Shown here: in pieces, positions 31,216 to 43,873 of the stretch
Position numbering within the stretch: position 1 is the first letter of the stretch
How the letters are laid out: every line of letters begins with the position of its first letter
Assembly (NCBI GenBank): GCA_036362985.1
Contig: JAYGXS010000005.1
Coordinates: 30,071,270 to 30,135,269 of the forward strand
Source of the DNA: Ligula intestinalis
Lineage: Eukaryota; Platyhelminthes; Cestoda; Diphyllobothriidea; Diphyllobothriidae
Direction of reading: 5' to 3'
Length of the DNA stretch: 64,000 nucleotides
Made by a program: the position numbers and the translations under genes
The notes under the pieces: generated by a model
Database searches by the model: none
The model's input: the letters and a program-made list of their open reading frames with translations, nothing else
What the model was told of the DNA's origin: nothing

Positions 31216-34200
31216 TGACCTACACAATACCCTATTCGGGTAATGCAACACACTTATTGGACACCACATGACGTCACTTCAAAGTCACATGAAAGCAGCG
31301 GCCAGACTCTCGCACACACAGGCTTTCCCATGCCTGGCTTCGCCCTGCACAAATTTGGCGTTATTGAACATGTGTTATTACTTTGTTTAGAGTCAGGCGA
31401 CATTTGGCCGACTCCTTTCTTATTGACTACGTGAATCCACTACAGAGGTTTGTGCATTGTTGGATCGTCGTTATTTGTTTGAATGTACCATAGCAAAGCA
31501 ATTATTGTTATCAGTGAGAATTTGCATTTTCGTTACGTTACTGATACTGAGTCGAAGCATACAAGATACTCAAACATTGTCCACATCTTTACACCGTAAA
31601 AAAAGTCCTTTCGCACGCATGTATCTATCACAGAGGGCTAAGAAAGTTAAACCCAGCAACTGCGATCTTCATACCATGGCTACTTAATTGAGAAGAAGTC
31701 CAAGGAGGCCAAAGTAGCTGGAAGAGTTTATTGTGTACACAAAGGATAGGAGAATAGATGAGAAACGATTGACTTGGGAGAGCCCGACCACAAAGGAGAT
31801 TGAACGGGCCCCAAGTGAGGTCTTAGCAGCAATCAGGTAAGAAGACAGAGAGAGGGCGTCCATTGGCTAGTTCAGTCTGGAGATTTTTGGCAAAGAAGCA
31901 GCTTGCGTCGGGAATGCGTGCAAGCTTGCTATTCTTCGCTTGGCCCAAACCGCGTTTATGCGGGAACCGTGATTGGCTGATCGAGACATCGAGAAACCTC
32001 ATCAGTGAGCCTTTGAGAAAGTGCACTTCGGCGCGAGCTAGTTGACCAGGCACGACCCACTACATATACACAAATATCGCATTACTTCCTCTGACAGTAA
32101 GCACACGACAAAGGACAATTCAGAAGGATCCTTGCTCATGGAAATGTAGAACAGCCTCTTCTGTGATAAAGCGGTCAAATGAAAGAGCTCTGGTTGGTTG
32201 ATAGCCAGGCAGAGGTATAACCAGCCGTCCTTGGGAACAACGATCAACTCTCAGCGGTTCTCTTGGACTGATGGTTTGCTGCTACACCCCTCTCATAACG
32301 AAACTGTCACACAGGCTGACACCTCCCAAGGCTGCTTGTTTGTTATACAAAATCGTAAGTATTCCTCTCTCACGATGTTCTTTAGAAGTATTCCCTTCTC
32401 GCTATTACACAAACCGATTATGCTTGGTATTGGCTCAGACGTATGTCAACTGGACAGTTGCTTCGGTGGTTACAGACTATGGCCGTTTATGCTACGTCTA
32501 CAATTACCTTTGCATTATATTCCAAGTAACGTTCTTTTTCACACTTTATGACGAGCTCTTCAAGGCACATGCAATTAACATCACAGTTTGATTAAAGCCA
32601 TCACTCAATCATTTTCTATCCGTTGCGTGAGCTCTTTCGAAAAATATTCTCACGTCTCACTGACGATTTGTACCTAACGAAACTAAATTAACGTACCAAC
32701 ACGACAATCACCATCTGTGCAAGGCATTTTTCCTACTTTTAAATATTTATACCTTACTGCATTCTGAGTTAATACGTTTCCTATTCCAGATACTTCATCA
32801 ATTTGGCTCTGAAAATAGGATCCGGGAACTCAGTCAAGCTAAAATTCCAAGATAGAAATCCCCTCCACTGAAAATTAAACTAAATTCTCGTTTTTTTCCG
32901 TCTCTTCTTCTCTTACACAAACTGCTTTACAACGGTGACTTTGAGCTTGTTTCCTTTTTAGCACTGCAAACTGACCCATTTTCCGGACACATGGTCTGCC
33001 CACTGGATGTCGTGCGTGTAATGGCTGGTGATTTGACTGCGAGTCAGACAGCGACGGCTCTTCTGCATCCCCTGGACGTCTAAATCCTGGTGTGTGTGGC
33101 AAGGGGACCAGGTCGTTCTGTAGAGCGCGCAGATGGGTTTGTGGTCCTGTCAGGCACTGCGCCCATTCCTTTTCAGGTGACTGATCAGCTAGGAGGTGGC
33201 TTGATGGTGGCGGTGGGGAAGAGAGTGAAGTCTACTCTTAACGCATTTATTTCCTCAATACCAACAGTTAGATGCGCTTGAAGCTACCACGGTGCGCTAA
33301 AAGCCATAGCTTGGAGGGTCGCTAACCAACGAGACAACTCGAACCGCGCAGTCAATCCAGCATTTGGCATGTATTGTAGAGTGGCCTACTGGATGGACTG
33401 AGGGTCAGGCTGCAATAGGTCCTTTTACTGTGGATTTTATGGCACTCCCCCGCACCTCGTAAGGTGTTCTGTTGGGGTGCGCATTGGAGTGGCGTCCGCG
33501 CCAGTAGCCTGCGCCCTCCTCCATCTCCGATCTTCTTGACTTTTGTGAATGGGAAACAAAGGGAAGCATGCATCAACCCCATTTAGCAGACAACACCTTA
33601 AACCAAGCCTGACCTGCCCCCACACAACAGGGTGTTGTGTATCTGGTGGTATATGGAGAGATCCACTCATTATGAATTGCCTGAAATGAAGTTGAGGAGC
33701 ATTATAATAATTGGTTTTGCTATCGATATAGGATAATTCAATAAAAAATGCCTACATCTTCGAAATGGGATAATTTCTTAGCTCAAAACTGTGGGGTACA
33801 ACGTCGCAGAATTCACAAAAAATGCATTTTGACACCAGCCATATTTTCGGATAGTTGATCCATCAGATTATCACAATTTTTCGGTCATTTGATAACACTG
33901 TGATTGCACATAATCTTCCAGTGTTCTACACGCCATCCGTCAATCCAGCAGGGATTTGATAGTGGCATTGAACTGCAGAGTGTTCCTTGGAAGGCCGCGG
34001 CTCGCAAAAACCGCTTAAGTCAGTGTATCAAGCGAAATTGGCCTTTTAAATTCACAACGGGAATAATCGCTTACTTTTAAGAAGGATGATTTCCACTATC
34101 ACCCCACTTTAGTACTGTGTTAACCTTTTTTCTAGTCGGTGTTGGTGGTTCCACTAGAAAATATACCTCAGCGACCTCATCCGAGGTTCGGACACACTCC

Positions 34201-35340
34201 CCCCACATACGCACGCTCGCCGTTGATCCGGTCGGGGGTTAGCGATGATATTATGGCATGCTTCAGTGTCCCCGCCTGAGTTTGAGTACGCGCTCTAACT
34301 TACCATCTGTACTTTTTTTTAGTTTACAGAATAACTGCGATGTACTCTGTTCCCTGACATACCTCATCTGTCCTCTCCCCTAAAATCTGGTGCCCGTGAG
34401 CCTGAGAGGTGCGCTTCAGTCGCTTCCGAGGCGGCCCCACAAAGAATCTCTACCCTTCCCTGCTTCCAAATCCACGGAATTCTTTAAGAGTGGGACTAAA
34501 AAACTGCTACATTACTAGAAAGAGGTTGTGAACACAAAAGAAGAAGACCGAACTCATGATTTTTCATCTTTGATAAAGCAAGTATTCTCGTTCAAAATAT
34601 ACATGATAAGGTGCTAAACGTTTTAAAAATCTGAACAAAATCATGGGATAATCCAATAATGCGCACAAATGAAGTGGTGCAACCTAGTAGCAGAGACAAC
34701 TCAAGGTCACCGTGTAACGCATGCGCGATAAGCTTCGCGATCTCACCTACACCCTCCAATGGAGTACACGTTATTCATACTTCTGGAAAGCTCTTAAGAC
34801 AGGTCATCCTGCGTGTGTCATGATTCTTTGAAACGCAGCACACAAACTGCAGTGAGCAACCAAACGATCTGATATGCAGGCCGCGTTTATAGGGTGGGTT
34901 ATTGCATTTGATGTGAAATAAGCATTCAAGCAGAGCGAGCCATAGAGCTTTTTCCACGTGCGGGATATTCCACCCGTCCTTGTAGGCATTAAGCGACTTC
35001 GCATCATGGCTATCATATGGGAATAAGTGAGTGAGACATAAACGCATGAGTGATGGATAAAGTATAGATATTGTTCTGTGTTCTGGTTGTCGGTTCGACT
35101 GGCGCTAACGTGAATATCTACCATGTGACTAACAGCGAGATGGTCGCTGTACAGTAACTCGAGCGTAAACTCGTTATTGTGATAAAATACTTGCGACTTA
35201 TAGGCCACACTCGCTTCTCAGTCTAGCTCCTGGGTCATGACGACCGGAGGTGGGCTGAATCGCAGTAGCTGACAAAACTTATTATAAGAATCTCACCGAG
35301 GCCACCAAGATTTTTACACCACTCAAATCTAACAAAACCC
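31216..35340. other. Repeat-like intergenic zone, no gene recognised
   Basis: It alternates between AT-rich and GC-rich patches (GC-rich at about 33000-33250, 33440-33620 and 34160-34460). ORFs are short and overlapping. One minus-strand ORF near 32247-32180 begins IVVPKDGWLYLCLAINQ, faintly like a gypsy-type RT start, but nothing downstream supports it. Confidence 0.4.
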
Positions 35341-35364
35341 TCCCCCTTCAGATGTGATTAATCT

Positions 35365-35470
35365 TAGCTGGGACCCTGGTATCTAAGTTGGCTAGAGTAT
35401 TCGCTGTGCTACAGTCTTCCTCTAGATGGTATGGGTTTCAATCCCACTGAGATCGGCGAGTTCTTCAAAA
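35365..35470 (+). repeat. tRNA-like / SINE-like sequence
   Basis: TAAGTTGGCTAGAGTATTCG resembles an A box, and GGGTTTCAATCCCACTGAG contains a B-box-like GGTTTCAATCC, at tRNA-type spacing. It is not a complete cloverleaf. Confidence 0.45.
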
Positions 35471-37590
35471 GAGTCAAATGAATTATTCAGATCTACAAAT
35501 CTACCGCAAAGTGTTAAGGCCACTAAATTTTAACCCTAACGGCTGCGATCTTCCAGACCCGGTTCCTCAGGAACTGAGAGAAGTCTTGGGAAAGGAAGAT
35601 TGTTGGTAATAACTTATTCTGTAGACGGATATAAGAACAGTGAAAACGAAATTTTTTTCGGCCTGGCGGCCATGAGAGTGCGGCAGCATCGACGCTCAGG
35701 GGCAGAAGGCCGAGTGATTTGTGGTGTCAGTAATCGGGGGCGGCCCCGAATCATCTCTCTGTCTCGCGGCCTTGATGGTCATTGGTTGGACCGCACGGCG
35801 AAAGACACTGGCGTGGGCAGTCCATGTCCCGTGCGCCAGTTTGAGTCCGGTCGGAGGCAGGCCAAAAAGTACATTCGCGCAAGATCCTATGCTCTGAGTG
35901 ACTTCATCTGTGGCGTCAAGAATTAGGTTGGCGTCAGGCAGAAGCCACCACTACAAATCCTCCTCTCTACGGCTGATTTGTCAATGCGTGCCATAAATGA
36001 CCTTGCCACCACACGAACAACTAGGTTCTTATGGGGAAAAGAGATTAGGTTGGATTTCAGCAAGTAAAGGTAGTGCCATAAAGGCCACATCAGGAAGAAG
36101 CACTTTCGGCACAACTTTCCACTCTTAAGGGACCAAGTAATTTCGTCGGTTTGCAGTCTTCCAAACGAAACTAATCGGCGTTACCTTGACAGGTTTAAAA
36201 CTTCAAGGAAAGGCGTTCTTTGGGAAAAGGAGGAACAGTTATTGAGTTTACTTTCGACACTGGACCCCCAGGTCATCGTCAGACTTGAGAAGCTCTGCAA
36301 CAAGGAATTACCGTTTCAAAAGTGCTGATCGGCAGGTGCAATTGGCATCACTCCGTGATGTACAATCTTACTAGTCACCATAGAGTAATGGATAATTGGC
36401 AACTGTAATTTGCATCGGTCCGAGGTCAGTCCAAGTCATGCAGTATGGGAGCTTATTGCGGTTCCCATTGTTTCGTAATGATCAGCTGTACTCTGTTCCA
36501 TCTTTCTTTGACATGTTTGTGCACACCATCCAACTCGATTAGTCGGTTGTTCCATGAATCTTCGGATCGCATGGCCTTGATAAATTATCGGCTTTTTTGG
36601 AGAGGCAAACTCTGACGACGCATGTTTTGTCCTATGCAAAGATATGTCCTGTGTGAAGGTCATGCATTGCCACTTCGGACAAATTATCACGTCTCTTCAT
36701 GGCCATTTGGTGCTCGTGGCTGCGTGTGGAGACAGATCTTCTTGTTTGGCCACAATATACGGTATCACAAGTTTCAAACGTGATTTTGGAGATGACTACT
36801 TTCTTATTGAGGTAGCCAACCCTATCGCTAGGGTGTATTAGCTGGGTTCATAGAGCAGCCATCAGTTTGTGCGCCAATTTTATTTGGTGTTTCAGCAAAT
36901 TCCTTTCGACGGGTTCAGACACGTTCTTTATATAAAAAGGCTTCGTCATCTATTTGTTTCGGGTGCCTGCGTGAAACTATCTGGTTACTTTTTTGTTGGA
37001 TTGTTATTGTTTCGTGCATCGGCGTACGAAGTCTTTGGGGTAAACATAGTGGGAAAACAAATCCAACCGATAATTGATCTCGACTTGGTAGGTTTCTTGT
37101 CAGAGTTAGCTTATGTAACCCCCCTCATATATCCCTAGTCCCACCATTTCGTCATACAGAACGTTCGTTATTAGGTCTTTGGGGAAGGGGTAAAGAAACG
37201 GGATAGGCAGAGAAGGACATTTTTAGAAGTTAGTGTAAAGTGAAAAAATGTAGTCAAAGATGTTTCCTGCGGCCACTGGGAGTACGTTGTTCCGCACGTA
37301 AATTAAAGGTGTGTTAGGCGCTTTGTGCCGCTGACTACCCTTATATAACTCCAGAACGGTAATTTGGACCTCAGGTTAGTTGAAGTAGACGACGTCCTTA
37401 CTACTTTTTTATTTTTTCTGCAGAGTATTCCGTAAATCTTGTAATGTGTACATGAACAAGCCAGAAGGATCCATTATTTTTCAAACAAACTTGCGTCATG
37501 TATATTCAGACCCACCTAAGTTGATTTCCAAAAGTAGCGACCTAAATTCCACATTTTGCAGAGCTCGCCTGTTGATAAAAATAGAAGAAC
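35471..37590. other. Intergenic sequence, GC-rich patch at 35.65-35.90 kb
   Basis: The ORF at 35600-35926 (+) covers the GC-rich patch but has no recognisable domain. The rest is AT-rich and unassigned. Confidence 0.4.
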
Positions 37591-38200
37591 ACCCCAACGT
37601 CTATGTAGAAATGGGCAAAAAAACCGACTTTCTCCTGCTAAATTTANNNNNNNNNNGCAAGACCAACAAGGTGTGCTGGGGACAAAGGTGATCCCGGGGG
37701 CAGATAATCACTTCGCCATTTCCGAGACGAGGATCTTTCTTCTGTTACGGGAGCAGCGTCATGGTAAGTGACCGCCAGGTAAGATGAATACCCTTTCTAG
37801 TGAAGATGCTTGCTCACCATCTCATTTTCAGCAAGGGGCTTGTTCACCGGCTAGCCAATATTCCAGTCGCGTAGGATGCCTCTGTGGAGAGGGGATGGTG
37901 CCAAGTGAGGGACGCAGTCCAATCCACCGCCATAGATGTTCCCGGATGCGCACGTTGTCATCATCAGGACTAGTTTGACGAAAATGACGCCGTCATTAGT
38001 AACCTTCTCGCCGAGAAGAACCAGTCAAAAGAAGCCTATTTTAACCACCTTACCGATAGAAACAAAGTCGCCTTGTACTAACAAGGGCTGTGCAATATTC
38101 AGGACACCTGGACGGCTCGCGAGGCCGAGAAGATCCAAGACAAACTCCAAACTGGAGCAGCACCGTCAGCCCAGTGTTTGGTGTCTTTAATGTTAATCGG
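37591..38200 (+). mobile_element. RTE-type non-LTR retrotransposon relic (endonuclease end and spacer)
   Basis: Pieces in shifting frames: DQQGVLGTKVIPGADNHFAI followed by SETRI (end of the RTE endonuclease), GK-stop-PPGKMN, LLAEKNQSKEAYFNHLTDRN near 38010-38070, and WTAREAEKIQD near 38110-38145. This order is that of the endonuclease-RT spacer of flatworm RTE elements. The reverse transcriptase is not found downstream. Confidence 0.75.
37647..37656. other. Short assembly gap (10 N)
   Basis: Ten N within the RTE relic. Confidence 0.99.
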
Positions 38201-40830
38201 CTATCTGACAGGCTAAGTGTTAGGCTTTAATGGCTCCTTTCGAATGTGGCCTTTCAGACACTCCAACTCTAATGGGATCTGAATCAGATGTCGCGACACG
38301 TTTAGAGGCGTCCAATCTAAAAGCTCTCACACAAGACACTAAAATGAACGTCAAGTATTGAGTGTCCGAACCTCGAACCTGAGTGGCTGTGTACTTTATG
38401 TCTCTACGAGGAATTTGCGAAATCCAAACGACCTAGTATTGCGACAACTTCCTTCGAGGAGGGCTTCAGTTACGTTTAACGATCACGTCCTAAAGTTATT
38501 GAAAATTTCGTTCATTTGATACAATCTCCAGTTATTATTCTCATAAATGAAACAATAGTCGTACGAAAAGGTTATCAGAAAACGTATTTGATAAAAATAT
38601 CAACACCATAGTCCTTAATCCAATCTTCAAACGCAAACCAGCAAAAATAAATATTAATCAATTGGAGAATGTACATGTATTTCATCTGATCGATCCGAAT
38701 TATGCAGTGGTTGATTGTGTATGCGTCTCTATGACACAATTAAAGTTGCAGTGCGACGCTTGTTTGTAAGGCTGTTAGTTTTTATGCGCCCTCTAGATAT
38801 AACGAGGCCTTATTTCTAAGTAAGCTGATACTGTCGGATCGGTAGTTAATTTCAAGTGACAATCTCTACCGCTTACCCGATGGCCTGGATTGAACACCGT
38901 TGGCCTAAAAATAACGTACTTGATATTGTTACAGACTTGCGCAGTATCTCTTCAACCCTCACTTTCCCTCCAAACCTTGCTCCTGTGGAAAGTCAATGGC
39001 CAGTCCGCTAGAGTGGGCGCGGACCCAATCCGTGACTAAGTTCGATAGACAACACGCAAGATGAAAACAATTTTTCACAGGGCTGCTCCGATCTCACAAC
39101 GTATACATCCATAAAGACCACATTCAGAATATGTATTAAAGCCTTACTCGCATTCCTGAGAAGGTCTGAGTTAACGCTTAAGTTGGCCACCTCTAAAGGA
39201 TGACGTTTAGCGTGTAGCGGTAGATTGAAGGTAGATAAGGGTATTATAATAAGGCATTTGCTGAAGTGCCGTGTGAATGGATTCCCACCGTCGGACCCAG
39301 TCATTTTCCACGTGGCATACACTAGCCACCATCCGAGTCCCTTTGCGAACTGAAGGTAATGCCACACGCAGGGTCAAGCTCTACGCATAAGGCGTTACGC
39401 CCCCCACGTTTACGGCTGTGGTCTTGTGGGGATTTGGTGCAACCTGAAAACACGCGTTCTGAAAGCCAAACTGACTGGCAGTTTTCTCCAGGATATACCC
39501 TAAGCAGACTTATGCGTAGCCGCGCATTTCAGTTAAACTTGCGGACCCTAAATTATTTGTGTACCAAATAGCTGAGAAAGATTTACTCCATTCCCACTAA
39601 GTAATGATAAAATATGCAACTGACCAGATTCCACTAAATTTAACTCTAAGAGGAAAAAATAGTGACTTATACTGCTCAACCTTCTGCACCATATTCCAAC
39701 TCGGGCGCATGTCTCTAAATTTCCCTGACACATAGTGCCGGTTTCCATCGGGTGCTTCATTTCTGAAACAGTGGAACTGATTGAAAAGGTAGGCATTATT
39801 CAACTGGCATTGTTCCCGCAGATGCTATGCGAGGGTGCCAGTTTAGAAATACTCAATAACTAATCCAGTGTGGAACACAGGCTCTGGCTTCAAGCCCTGT
39901 AGGACCGGTCTAATGCTGTTGCATACGGTAGTTTTGATGAGTCAGCGCCTTCCTGTGTTTCTCTGAAATAAAAACTCCAGATGCTATTCTGTCTTTTTTA
40001 ATATCTGGGAAAAGCAAAGCGTCAACTTTGAGTTTATTCGCTAGAAGAATCCTTTTGAGACTTGGTTCAAAAGTCTGTATGAAAATGAAAGTTGAACCCC
40101 ATCGGCTACAATGAAATAACGTGCACACGATGCACGCTGGAGGATGTGTAATGGCCGAAGGCCGCACAGAACCTCACCTTATGTCAAGTCTCGACCTACC
40201 TCTTGGAGAGCCGTTATGGATGCTCAGGGCTGCTAAAGAGCGCACATGCCTCCACCTACCCGCGTGGTCAAGCCAATCACATCATAGCCAAATCACACAA
40301 AGGCCGCTCTAGACGCCTTGGTGATTCCAGGGGTCACCTCACTTCAGATGCACTCCTGCGATGTTCGACTGCTCACTTGTCTAAAGTCAATGTTTTACTA
40401 CTCATTCTCCATTCCTTCTGTACAGAACAAGCTGCTTCTTCCACTCTGGCCACCCTTGACTTCTCTTCTCCCATAGGGAACCGGAGACTGAAGATCGCAA
40501 TTGCTAGGGTTGAATGTTCTTAACCCCTGCGATAGAGCCACTGGTGAGACAACACCCTCATGGCTGTGCCATGCAGCGGTACAAGGTCAAAGAGACACGC
40601 ACGTAAATGCTTTTGGCTGTTTGCATGGTAAATAATTTGGCATTTATACACTTATGATTTCCTTATGGTGGCTTGCGAATAGTTAGCAGATATTCCACAG
40701 TAACTAATGAATAAGAACTTTCGAATGAATTATTTTTAGCGTTTTTTGGCAGTAGAATTGCATGATAAAGGAAGTTGAGTCCACTTGACAGCTCTCAGAA
40801 TGTCGATACCGTATGAGTGACTCGCAACAA
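38201..40830. other. Intergenic sequence, nothing recognised
   Basis: Mostly AT-rich. ORFs at 39008-39367 (minus), 39910-40167 (minus) and 40121-40523 (plus) show no family. Confidence 0.4.
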
Positions 40831-40970
40831 CTGTCAATCAAGCTAGCATTGTAGAAGACTGGAACGGCTATTTCTCTCATTAGCCGTGATGAGTAAGTCA
40901 TACCCAAGCATGGGCGATGCACCACCCGAACCCGTGACTTAGTGATTCGAATCCAACGCCCTAACATAAC
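40831..40970 (-). mobile_element. SINE-like element, family 2 (minus strand)
   Basis: On the minus strand GGGTTCGGGTGG (B-box region), GGGTATGACTTACTCATCAC, GGCTAATGAG and CCGTTCCAGTCTTC follow the order of the copy at 57.2 kb. Confidence 0.55.
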
Positions 40971-41879
40971 TGCGGCACGGTTCTTTGTCTTGCCGGTTTA
41001 GAAAGGGAGATATTGATACTCGTTGATGAACTTTCAGCGATCGCACATTGATCTCAATCGTCCCACTCTGCCTCGGGTTTATCCTCGAGCGGCGCCAGCA
41101 GCCACACATTATTTTTGGTAGCCTACGCAGATAGCGCTGTCAGCAAAGGCAAGGAGTAAAACCCTCAACAAGCGGGTCGGACTTGGTGCTTAATGCATTG
41201 ACCGGATCTTATCATTTAAATTGACTTGTCGAAGCGACAAGTAAAAACCTACTGGCGTGCACTGCCTGTTAATTGTTTTTATTAAGCTTTAAAATTCTGC
41301 AAATGTTCCCCTGTTTCAATGTGAAAAGATAATTCTGCAAACATATGTTTTCAGCAATTTAAAGTCGGGATGGTTCGCTTGCAGTGATGATGAAAATCGT
41401 ACAGTTGGACAGGTTTTATAAGTGTCTGATGATAACAAGTCACCGAGGTCACGCCGCCCGCATAGTGAAATCAGCGTGTAGAGGTCAATACGCTGGGGTA
41501 GGGGGAAGGAAATTAAAATTGGTTGCCAGCCTTGGCCATAGGTTGGGCACGTGAATTGAAAATAGCACCCATTTGCATGGAGTGAACAGTTATCACCAGG
41601 GGTTGGGGGAGATAAACGATCGCGAAGTGACATCGGCATCGGAAGTGAAAGTGCTTGTATCAGCGTCATTTAATAACACAGCACACAATACTCGAATCGT
41701 ATCGCCAATGCCTCGGCTGCTGCTACACTCGTTGACGTAATCTCTTAGATAAACTGGCTCGTATCGGTAAACAACATGAAAGGCTATGTTGGGATTGAGT
41801 GGTTACTTCGTAGCGAAAAAGGTGTGCGAGAACAGAACACGAGATAATTCTTGTTTTACCTTTGCTTAACTAGACTGGG
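40971..41879. other. Intergenic sequence, nothing recognised
   Basis: No coding or repeat family seen. A short perfect hairpin (ACTTGTCG/CGACAAGT near 41224-41242) is probably incidental. Confidence 0.4.
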
Positions 41880-43580
41880 TAGCTTTAACGTACACTCTTT
41901 CCCAGGCAGCTCATTGGTCAGCCAATGTACCCTGATCCACAGGAGCATGTAAAAGAGTAAATGCACATACACATGGCCTTTAAAGAGGACGCTCTTTCCC
42001 TCCCAATCGTAGCAGTATACAGTTTGGGAAAAACAATGGCTTTGCTAGCCGTATTGCTGCTGTTTTGTCTACTACCAGCAGCCATTGGCGGAATCGGCTG
42101 GAGTCCGATAGATAACTGGAAAGGCTTCATTAGGATCGACTCGGGGATTTGGATCAAAGAGGAGTGCAAGAAAAGAACACGAGATCCGTCCAGTTTCATC
42201 TTTATTGAGCCAGGTCTGTATGAGTTAACCTGCCCTTTTGTCCAGGTGCCTCTCCGTTTAATCAACATATCCTGCACAAAAGGAGCAGGTTAACAAGTAA
42301 ATACAGGTGAAAAATTAAATGCACATACATGTGGCCTTCAACGGGTGTCGTTCTTTGCCTCACTATCATAGGAGGGGCAGTTTGTGGAGAACATGCTTAA
42401 GCTCACTGCGAGTAAAATGCTTGTGATTGCAGTCTTCAGACGTACTTTTTGTCAGTCCGCTTTTTGTATCGCCTAGAAAAGGCAGTCATATGAACACGCC
42501 GTTCTTTTTTACAATTAAGGAAGCAGGCTTTTTGATGTGTTCGTCAATATTCCTAAGGAAGAACCCTTTTGGGTATCCACTTTCAAGAATCGTGGACTGC
42601 AGCTGCTGGAGTGCTGGTTCGACAGTTTCAGGTAAGCAGATATGTCGTAATTTCCCTACCAATTTCTGGACTTAATTTCATTTTATCTTTAGGGAGACAA
42701 AACTATAAAAGTTGATGTATTGTACCGTCCAGGTTTTCTTTCGGAATACCCTACACTGGATGGATCCATCTTTTTGCATCGGAAGAAGGAAATCAGGGAA
42801 TCCAATTTTTTTAGCTAAGACAGTCTCTACAAATAACCTGAGCGATGGATGTGCGCTGTTAAACCTCCCGCCTAGGGCGTCGGTGACAGTGCTATTGTCT
42901 TTGAGACAGAAGATGTCATTCACGTATTGACCGTACAATTCGAGGTTACAGATTGTGGTCCTAAAGCTTATTTTCTTTATCCTGCCCATAAAAACATACT
43001 CGAGAAACGGGCAAATAAATGAGCCTATCATCATATCTTCTACCTGTCTTAAGAACCGGCCATTTCATAGGAATAACACATTTAGTGTGCACCACATAAG
43101 CAGTTATGCAAGGCTTTTCATGGACAAGCTTATCTGGTAGTTCTTCTCCCGAGCAACTTCATAGAGGTAATTGATGGTTTTTATCACGGGTACGTTGGTA
43201 AAAAGTGAGAATACATTTAATGCGCGCATCTTCTTTTGACAGACGTTCATATTCTTTGTGGCGTCGAGAAACTCAAATAGGTCTTGCAAGCTTAAAACAT
43301 ATCGGTATCTTCTAAGCTGCATCCACTTTTCTACCAGTCATTCGGCGATGGTGTGATAAAGGGAGCTTCTCATATCCAAGATTGGACGCAAGGGTAGCTA
43401 CTGTTTGTGAATTTTCGGACGGCCATATGTTCATGGTATCGTGGTGCCTCCAGGTCTCAGTCCTTCAATCTCTATGTAAGACAAAAGACGTTTTCTATGG
43501 AAGTCTTTGAGAATTTTAGTGAACTGACCCTCGACGGCGTCTGTCTAATCTTTGTCTTTTTGAGATTTTGAGCTTTTTGT
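41880..43580 (-). mobile_element. Penelope-like element relic (family I), minus strand
   Basis: Read downward from 43580: a GLRPGGTTIP-like piece near 43460; NMNVCQKKMRALNVFSLFTN and VP (motif A) near 43240-43185; a decayed motif B near 43030; YVNDIFCL (motif C) near 42920; and FRKKTWTVQYINFYSFVSLK near 42750-42690. The start of the endonuclease appears twice: CSFCAGYVD near 42270, and CIYSFTCSCGSGYIG with a stop near 41965-41916. In motif C the first catalytic Asp is Asn. Many frameshifts are present. Confidence 0.85.
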
Positions 43581-43694
43581 TCGATTTGCAAAGAAAGCTA
43601 TTAGTTTCTCAAAATCATTCTTATCCATAAGCACTATTGTCTGGGCAGTGAGCTTGCTGTTCTGAAGTGGAGAATTTCATACAAGTAGTAAGTT

Positions 43695-43873
43695 GGGTGG
43701 GTAAAATCGATTCGAGTGCGATTAAATTAAAGACACGTGATGAGCTCTGTAGCTGAATATTAGAATGTCGGCTGCGCAATATCCTTTCGGTTGTGTGGGT
43801 TTAACAAAAACTGAGGCCACGCATGTTTCAAAATTGGGTCAACTGAATTAAGCAAATCTGCCAAAACCCCTAA
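43695..43873 (+). mobile_element. SINE-like element, family 1
   Basis: It starts GGGTGGGTAAAATCGATTCG, has a degenerate tRNA-like core (CTGTAGCTGAATATTAGAAT), and ends CAAAATTGGGTCAACTGAAT followed by TAAGCAAATCTGCCAAAAC. The head matches the copy at 59821 and the tail matches the copy at 4101. Confidence 0.65.

Noticed and set aside
32180..32247. Minus-strand peptide IVVPKDGWLYLCLAINQ, faintly like a gypsy reverse transcriptase start
   Set aside because: None of the following RT motifs appears in any frame downstream, so chance similarity is more likely.
41222..41242. Perfect 8-bp hairpin
   Set aside because: Short stems like this are expected by chance, and no T-tract or repeat context supports a function.
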